From: Pseudomonadota bacterium
GTDB taxonomy: Bacteria > Pseudomonadota > Gammaproteobacteria > Xanthomonadales > Xanthomonadaceae
Assembly (NCBI GenBank): GCA_023423605.1
Contig: JAFAFF010000123.1
Coordinates: 1 to 5,659, forward strand
Length of the DNA: 5,659 nucleotides
Direction of reading: 5' to 3'
The stretch's first letter is position 1. The number at the start of each line of letters is the position of its first letter. Of the stretch, positions 1-3,185 are shown piece after piece. The translations under genes were made by a program, and so were the position numbers. Under the pieces are notes generated by a model. That model did no database searches. It was not told where the DNA came from and saw nothing but the letters and a program-made list of their open reading frames with translations.

Positions 1-52
1 CCACCAGCTACCAGCCACCAACCAGGTGGCAGGCCAGGCTGGAACCCGGTGG

Positions 53-74
53 CGCCCGACCGTTGGTCGTGGCG
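53..74 (+). repeat. REP palindrome (SMAG-like), GTT loop, copy 1
   Basis: Stem 53-61 pairs with 65-74 around a GTT loop (62-64), with one bulged T at 70. The four bases just before the stem are GTGG (49-52), which occupies the position of the GTAG head of Stenotrophomonas SMAG repeats. It forms a pair with the oppositely oriented REP at 114-134, with both heads pointing outward. Confidence 0.7.
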
Positions 75-113
75 GCGGCGCGCAGCGCCGTGCTGTGCGC
101 GAGGGCCGGCCTG

Positions 114-134
114 GTGACGACCAACGGTCGTCAC
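114..134 (-). repeat. REP palindrome (SMAG-like), AAC loop, copy 1
   Basis: This is a perfect 9-bp stem, GTGACGACC at 114-122 against GGTCGTCAC at 126-134, with loop AAC; a G-C pair at 113/135 can extend it. Read on the minus strand it begins with GTGG (135-138 complemented), followed by GTGACGACC and loop GTT. This is the same format as the REPs at 53-74 and 2711-2731. The 18-bp tandem array starts inside its head side. Confidence 0.82.
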
Positions 135-214
135 CCACCAGGTACCAGTCACCCACCAGGTACCAGCCACCCACCAGGTACCAGCCACCTACCAGCCATC
201 CACCAGCTACCAGC
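132..214. repeat. 18-bp tandem repeat array A
   Basis: Three complete units of CACCCACCAGGTACCAGY lie at 132-149, 150-167 and 168-185. A shortened 11-bp unit (186-196, missing 7 bp) and a diverged full unit (197-214) follow. Each intact unit holds a GGTACC palindrome. The plus strand is C/A-rich and the minus strand G/T-rich. The array overlaps the 3' side of the REP stem at 114-134, because CACCCACC is shared by both. Confidence 0.9.
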
Positions 215-251
215 CACCAACCAGGTGGCAGGCCAGGCTGGAACCCGGTGG

Positions 252-273
252 CGCCCGACCGTTGGTCGTGGCG
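252..273 (+). repeat. REP palindrome (SMAG-like), GTT loop, copy 2
   Basis: This is the duplicate of the REP at 53-74, shifted by 199. Stem 252-260 pairs with 264-273 around GTT (261-263), with a bulged T at 269, and GTGG precedes it at 248-251. It is identical to the first copy. Confidence 0.7.
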
Positions 274-312
274 GCGGCGCGCAGCGCCGTGCTGTTCGCG
301 AGGGGCGGCATG

Positions 313-333
313 GTGACGACCAACGGTCGTCAC
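313..333 (-). repeat. REP palindrome (SMAG-like), AAC loop, copy 2
   Basis: This is the duplicate of the REP at 114-134. Stem GTGACGACC (313-321) pairs perfectly with GGTCGTCAC (325-333) around AAC. Its head, CCAC at 334-337 on the plus strand, runs straight into the second 18-bp tandem array. Confidence 0.82.
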
Positions 334-438
334 CCACCAGGTATCAGTCACCCACCAGGTACCAGTCACCCACCAGGTACCAGTCACCCACCAGATATCA
401 GCTACCCACCAGGTACCAGCTACCCACCGGATATCAGG
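331..438. repeat. 18-bp tandem repeat array B, six units
   Basis: Six consecutive 18-bp units start at 331, 349, 367, 385, 403 and 421. The consensus is CACCCACCAGGTACCAGT. Units drift away from the REP: GGTATC in the first, GATATC in the fourth and sixth, and a CACC to TACC change in the last two. A further degenerate unit may extend to about 455. The array is longer than array A (three intact units), so copy number differs between two otherwise near-identical flanks, which is typical of slippage. Confidence 0.92.
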
Positions 439-456
439 TCTCACCGGTTACCAGGC

Positions 457-497
457 ACCCAGCCCATGATGGGTCATCACACCCATTACCTGGCCGG
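457..497. other. Short spacer between repeat array and thiS stop
   Basis: This holds small overlapping palindromes: ATGGGT (469-474) with ACCCAT (481-486), and TGATG (467-471) with CATCA (475-479). They would form a weak hairpin just after thiS on the minus strand. There is no U-tract, so I do not call a terminator. Confidence 0.3.
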
Positions 498-698
498 TCA
501 CCCGCCGCCCAGTGCGTGCACGATCTCCACCACATCGCCCTCGGCCAGTACATGGCTGGCATGCAGGCTGCGGGTGACGATCTCACCATTCACTTCCACC
601 GCCACGCGGCGTTCGAGCAGCTGCTCGGCCTGCAGCAGGTCGTGGACGGTCGCCGAAGCGGTCAGGGTGCGGGGTTGGCCATTGAGCTGGATGTTCAT
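498..698 (-). CDS. thiS: ThiS, sulfur carrier protein of thiazole synthesis
   Basis: This encodes a 66-residue beta-grasp (ubiquitin-like) protein, the same length as E. coli ThiS. It starts MNIQLNG, carries the core RRVAVEVNGEIV (30-41), and ends ALGGG. In the known pathway ThiF adenylates the C-terminal glycine, it becomes a thiocarboxylate, and ThiS then donates sulfur to the thiazole synthase ThiG in the cytoplasm. The tail here has three glycines rather than two. The frame is open for 45 codons upstream (to 833), but homology fixes the start at 698. A GGGAG lies 11 bp upstream, a rather long spacing. No TPP riboswitch is recognisable before it. The gene diverges from the esterase gene. 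thiG is expected downstream in this lineage but is not in the window; 1-497 is repeat DNA instead. Confidence 0.93.
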   Translation of the reverse strand: MNIQLNGQPRTLTASATVHDLLQAEQLLERRVAVEVNGEIVTRSLHASHVLAEGDVVEIVHALGGG

Positions 699-884
699 GT
701 CGTCATTGTCTCCCAGTCCATGCGTGAAGGCATCGGCAGACTGGCAACCGCCGCTCATGCCACCGCCGCATGCCCCTGCGATGGCGGCGCATGCCGCGGC
801 GCAGCGTGACTTTGCCGGCATGGGTGAAACCATTGCCCCGTGCGCTGGCGTATTGCTGGCGATTCACCCCTACAGGAGTTCCAC
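699..884. other. Divergent intergenic region between thiS and the esterase gene
   Basis: These 186 bp must hold the promoters of both divergent genes. I see no convincing sigma70 pair for either one; TTGCCC at 833-838 has no well-spaced -10. No TPP (THI-box) motif is visible on the thiS side. The minus-strand reading frame stays open here, but it is alanine/cysteine/glycine-rich and resembles no ThiS extension. Confidence 0.5.
873..878 (+). promoter_or_regulatory. Ribosome binding site of the esterase gene
   Basis: CAGGAG lies 6 bp before ATG 885. It decides the start: the frame is also open from a GTG at 840, but only the ATG has a ribosome binding site and a signal peptide immediately behind it. 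Confidence 0.8.
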
Positions 885-2699
885 ATGTTGTCCAGCAAAC
901 GTCCCGTCCGCACGCTGATCGCTACCGCGCTCGCGCTTGCGGCCATGCCGGCCATGGCCACCGAGCCGGCCTTCACGCGCACGGTGTTCATCGGCGACAG
1001 CCTGACCGACAGCGGCTTCTTCCGTCCGCTGCTGCCCGCCGAGGCCCAGCCGATCATCGGCCGCTTCACCACCAATCCGGGCTGGGTGTGGGCCGAGTAC
1101 GTTGCCAATCATTACGGCACCAACGCCAGCCCGAACGGCAATGGACAGAATGGCGACAACTATGCCGCCGGCGGCGCCACGGTAGCGACCGATGTGGTGG
1201 GTGCATTGGGCCCCACGCCGTCGCTGAAGACCCAGGCGACGAACTATCTGGCCGCCAATGGCGGCAAGGCCGACCCGAACGCGCTCTATTCGGTGTGGGG
1301 TGGCCCGAACGATCTGTTCGCCATCACCAGCCCCGCGCAGGCTCCGGCCGTGATCGGCGCGGCGGTGACCAACCAGATCGGCATCGTGGGTGCGCTCACC
1401 CAGGCCGGCGCGCAATACGTGCTGGTGCCGAACCTGCCGGACATCGGGCTGACCCCGAGCTTCCGCGCCGGCGGCGCCGCCTACATGGCACAGGGCACGG
1501 CGTTGGCCTCGGCCTACAACGATGCGCTGTACGGTGGCCTGAAGCAGGCCGGCATCACCTTCATTCCGCTGGACACCTTCGGCATCCTCCAGGAAATTGT
1601 CGCCGATCCGTCGGCCTACGGTTTCCGCAATGCCACCGGCATGGCCTGCACCACCGCCTCGTCGGTGACCTGCAATCCGACCAGCCTTGTCGCCGCCGAT
1701 GCCGCCAACAGCTATGTGTTCGCCGATGGCGTGCATCCGTCCACCGCCACCCACGCCATGCTGGGCCAGTACGCCATTTCGGTGCTGGAAGGCCCGCGAT
1801 TGCAGCAGGTGCTGAGCCATTCGGCGGAAACCATCGGCCGTTCGCGCGCCGACCAGGTGGCCATGCATCTGGGCAGCCGTCCGGCCGATGGCATGTCCTG
1901 GTGGGGCGGCCTGCGCGGGGACATGCAGCGGTACGACCATGCCGATCTGTATGACGGCATGGCACCGGCGGGTCTGTTCGGTATCGACTGGGCACGTGAC
2001 GGCATGGTGTTCGGCGGCTTCGCCGGCTACGGCCGTATGGATGCCGATTTCGGCAACAGCATGGGCGATTTCACCCAGTCCGACACCACCCTGGGCCTGT
2101 TCGGTGGCTGGTATGGCGATCGCGCGTCGGTCACCGGCCAGGTCAGCTACAGCTGGCTGGATTACGACGTGACCCGCAAGGTGCAGCTCGGCCCGGCCAC
2201 TCGCGAGCACAAGGGGTCGCCGGAAGGCAGCAACCTGACGGTCGCATTGAACGCCGGTTACGAGTTCGGCCAGGAAGGCGGCGTGCGCCATGGCCCGGTT
2301 GCCGCAGTGGTGTGGCAGAAGATCAAGCTGGACGGCTATACCGAAAGCAACACCAGCGCCACCGCGCTCGGTTATGCCGACCAGGACAACGATTCCACCA
2401 CCGGCAGCATCGGCTGGCAGGTGCGCCTGGATGGCGGCAGCGTCAAGCCGTACCTGCAGGTCACCTACGACCATGAGTTCGAGGACGGCCAGCAGGCCAG
2501 CGCGTGGCTGCAAAGCGTGCCGGGCGCGGGCACGTTCCGCGTGCCGGGCCTGGAGTTCGACAAGGACTACGCGACCGCCGTCCTCGGCGCGCGCATGGAA
2601 CTGTTCGGGCTGCAGAGCAACATCGGCCTGAGCGCGAGCACCATGCAGAAGAAGGCGATGGACACGTCCATCTTCGCCAGCTTCAGCGGCAGCTTCTGA
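885..2699 (+). CDS. estA: GDSL esterase autotransporter (EstA-like), outer membrane
   Basis: This is a complete 604-residue protein. Residues 1-25 are a Sec signal peptide (KRPVR, hydrophobic core, AMA cleavage site). The passenger is a GDSL/SGNH hydrolase: block I GDSL at 37-40 with nucleophile Ser39, NYAAGGA at 92-98, GPND at 140-143 (Asn142 oxyanion), VPNLPDIG at 181-188, and ADGVHP with Asp281 and His284 completing the triad. From about 337 to the end is a type V autotransporter beta-barrel of roughly 268 residues, rich in alternating aromatics and ending in Phe604 as outer-membrane proteins do. By family knowledge (Pseudomonas EstA) the esterase stays attached to the barrel at the cell surface and cleaves short- to medium-chain esters. 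All catalytic residues are present, so it should be active. It is transcribed alone, divergent from thiS, and is followed 11 bp later by a REP hairpin. The exact substrate is unknown. Confidence 0.95.
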   Translation: MLSSKRPVRTLIATALALAAMPAMATEPAFTRTVFIGDSLTDSGFFRPLLPAEAQPIIGRFTTNPGWVWAEYVANHYGTNASPNGNGQNGDNYAAGGATVATDVVGALGPTPSLKTQATNYLAANGGKADPNALYSVWGGPNDLFAITSPAQAPAVIGAAVTNQIGIVGALTQAGAQYVLVPNLPDIGLTPSFRAGGAAYMAQGTALASAYNDALYGGLKQAGITFIPLDTFGILQEIVADPSAYGFRNATGMACTTASSVTCNPTSLVAADAANSYVFADGVHPSTATHAMLGQYAISVLEGPRLQQVLSHSAETIGRSRADQVAMHLGSRPADGMSWWGGLRGDMQRYDHADLYDGMAPAGLFGIDWARDGMVFGGFAGYGRMDADFGNSMGDFTQSDTTLGLFGGWYGDRASVTGQVSYSWLDYDVTRKVQLGPATREHKGSPEGSNLTVALNAGYEFGQEGGVRHGPVAAVVWQKIKLDGYTESNTSATALGYADQDNDSTTGSIGWQVRLDGGSVKPYLQVTYDHEFEDGQQASAWLQSVPGAGTFRVPGLEFDKDYATAVLGARMELFGLQSNIGLSASTMQKKAMDTSIFASFSGSF

Positions 2700-2710
2700 A
2701 ATGTCGGTGG

Positions 2711-2731
2711 GTGACGACCGTTGGTCGTCAC
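2711..2731 (+). repeat. REP palindrome (SMAG-like) after the esterase gene
   Basis: This is a perfect 9-bp stem, GTGACGACC (2711-2719) with GGTCGTCAC (2723-2731), loop GTT, headed by GTGG (2707-2710). It is the reverse complement of the REPs at 114-134 and 313-333 with the same head. It begins 11 bp after the stop codon. No T-tract follows, so any role in ending transcription or stabilising the mRNA 3' end is inferred. Confidence 0.85.
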
Positions 2732-2770
2732 CGCATCGCCACCTGAAGCCGGTCCATCGCCGGTGGGCTT

Positions 2771-2803
2771 GCGGTGCAGCCGACAACGGGTCGGCTGCAC
2801 CGC
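2771..2803. repeat. Perfect 14-bp inverted repeat, hairpin
   Basis: GCGGTGCAGCCGAC (2771-2784) pairs fully with 2790-2803 around loop AACGG. It is very stable and GC-rich, lies between the REP and the tRNA promoter, and has no U-tract in either direction. It could act as a factor-assisted terminator that insulates the tRNA from the esterase transcript, or it could be another extragenic palindrome. It lacks the adjacent GTGG head of the other REPs. Confidence 0.75.
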
Positions 2804-2815
2804 CACGCGTAACCG

Positions 2816-2845
2816 TTGCGCTGCGGGCCGCCGCCCGAATAGACT
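2816..2845 (+). promoter_or_regulatory. Possible sigma70 promoter of tRNA-Gly
   Basis: TTGCGC (2816-2821) and TAGACT (2840-2845) are 18 bp apart. The predicted transcription start near 2852 would give a short leader before the mature tRNA at 2859. The match to consensus is moderate, and the placement is what supports it. Confidence 0.4.
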
Positions 2846-2858
2846 GTTGCCCTGCAAC

Positions 2859-2932
2859 GCGGGCGTAGCTCAATGGTAGAGCTGTAGCTTCCCAAGCTAC
2901 TGACGAGGGTTCGATTCCCTTCGCCCGCTCCA
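2859..2932 (+). tRNA. tRNA-Gly (anticodon CCC)
   Basis: This is a full cloverleaf with encoded CCA. The acceptor GCGGGCG (2859-2865) pairs with CGCCCGC (2922-2928), and the discriminator is T2929, usual for glycine. The D stem GCTC/GAGC is at 2868-2871 and 2879-2882. The anticodon stem GTAGC/GCTAC (2884-2888 and 2896-2900) encloses TTCCCAA with anticodon CCC (2891-2893), reading GGG codons. The T arm GAGGG-TTCGATT-CCCTT is at 2905-2921, closed by a G-T pair. It is a single tRNA gene, flanked by the hairpin region on the left and the GH115 leader on the right. I see no direct repeat of its 3' end within the window that would mark an integrated element. Confidence 0.97.
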
Positions 2933-3050
2933 TATCCCGCAGCATTTCGCGGCAGCCATGGCGCTCCGCAGTTCCTTGGAATCCTTTGCACCCCCTGCCC
3001 AACGGCTGGTGATCCTGCGGTTCCTTGTTTCCTCACCCGATTGCCCGACG

Positions 3051-3072
3051 TGTGCTGCGCTTCCGCAGCGCA
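3051..3072. repeat. Hairpin between the tRNA and the GH115 gene
   Basis: TGTGCTGCG (3051-3059) pairs with CGCAGCGCA (3064-3072) through nine pairs, one of them a T-G wobble, around loop CTTC. No T-tract follows. It may end or process the tRNA transcript, or it may have no function. Confidence 0.45.
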
Positions 3073-3113
3073 GCAGGACGCTCGCCGTGGACGCGATATG
3101 CTGCCTCCACGAA

Positions 3114-3127
3114 TGATAGCGCTACCA
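3114..3127. promoter_or_regulatory. Putative xyl-box, operator for LacI-family XylR
   Basis: TGATAGCGCTACCA is a palindrome centred on AGCGCT, with six of seven positions symmetric. On the minus strand it reads TGGTAGCGCTATCA. I recall TGGTAGCGCTAACA as the Xanthomonas xyl-box bound by the LacI-type repressor XylR; the two differ at one position. It sits 58 bp upstream of the GH115 start codon, where a repressor could block transcription. A weak -10 candidate (TATGCT, 3097-3102) would place the site just after the transcription start. The target gene's xylan-related role makes the match more credible. The regulator itself is not in the window. Confidence 0.7.
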
Positions 3128-3175
3128 AATCCGCCGTCTGTCTTCCAATCAGATCCCTGCGCCGTGTGCCGGGGC

Positions 3176-3180
3176 AGGAG
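3176..3180 (+). promoter_or_regulatory. Ribosome binding site of the GH115 gene
   Basis: AGGAG lies 5 bp before ATG 3186. It fixes the start, and the signal sequence begins directly at that ATG. Confidence 0.8.
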
Positions 3181-3185
3181 AAACG

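Larger units (their letters stand above)
1..388. repeat. Segmental direct repeat, 199-bp period, two copies
   Basis: Positions 1-189 recur at 200-388 with an offset of 199. By eye I count six substitutions (97/296, 106/305, 111/310, 144/343, 167/366, 185/384) and no indel. Each copy carries the same order of elements: a CCACCAGCTACCAGCC lead-in, a GTT-loop REP, a roughly 43-bp GC-rich spacer, an AAC-loop REP, and then units of an 18-bp tandem repeat. The near-identity points to a recent duplication or unequal recombination. The left copy begins at the window edge, so more copies may lie outside. No gene is supported in this stretch. Confidence 0.93.

Noticed and set aside
1..440. CRISPR array
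   Set aside because: The repeats are contiguous 18-mers without unique spacers, and no cas genes are nearby.
457..497. Intrinsic terminator of thiS
   Set aside because: Stems are only 5-6 bp and mutually exclusive, and no U-tract follows.
699..833. N-terminal extension of ThiS or a small upstream lipoprotein
   Set aside because: The frame is open, but ThiS homologues begin at the MNIQ start. The upstream peptide lacks a proper lipobox and a ribosome binding site.
699..884. TPP riboswitch before thiS
   Set aside because: No CTGAGA/ACC...GAACCTGA-type THI-box elements are present on the minus strand.
63..918. Long plus-strand open frames across the repeats, encoding a HPPGTS hexapeptide repeat
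   Set aside because: The 18-bp unit is a multiple of three, so frames stay open by arithmetic. There is no ribosome binding site, the frames run antisense through thiS, and the sequence is REP DNA.
870..3002. A 710-codon minus-strand open frame opposite the esterase gene
   Set aside because: It is an antisense shadow of a high-GC gene. It also crosses the tRNA and both hairpins, has no recognisable domain, and has low-complexity composition.
2859..3185. Integration site of a genomic island at tRNA-Gly
   Set aside because: No integrase and no repeated tRNA 3' end occur in the window, and the GH115 gene has similar base composition to its neighbours.
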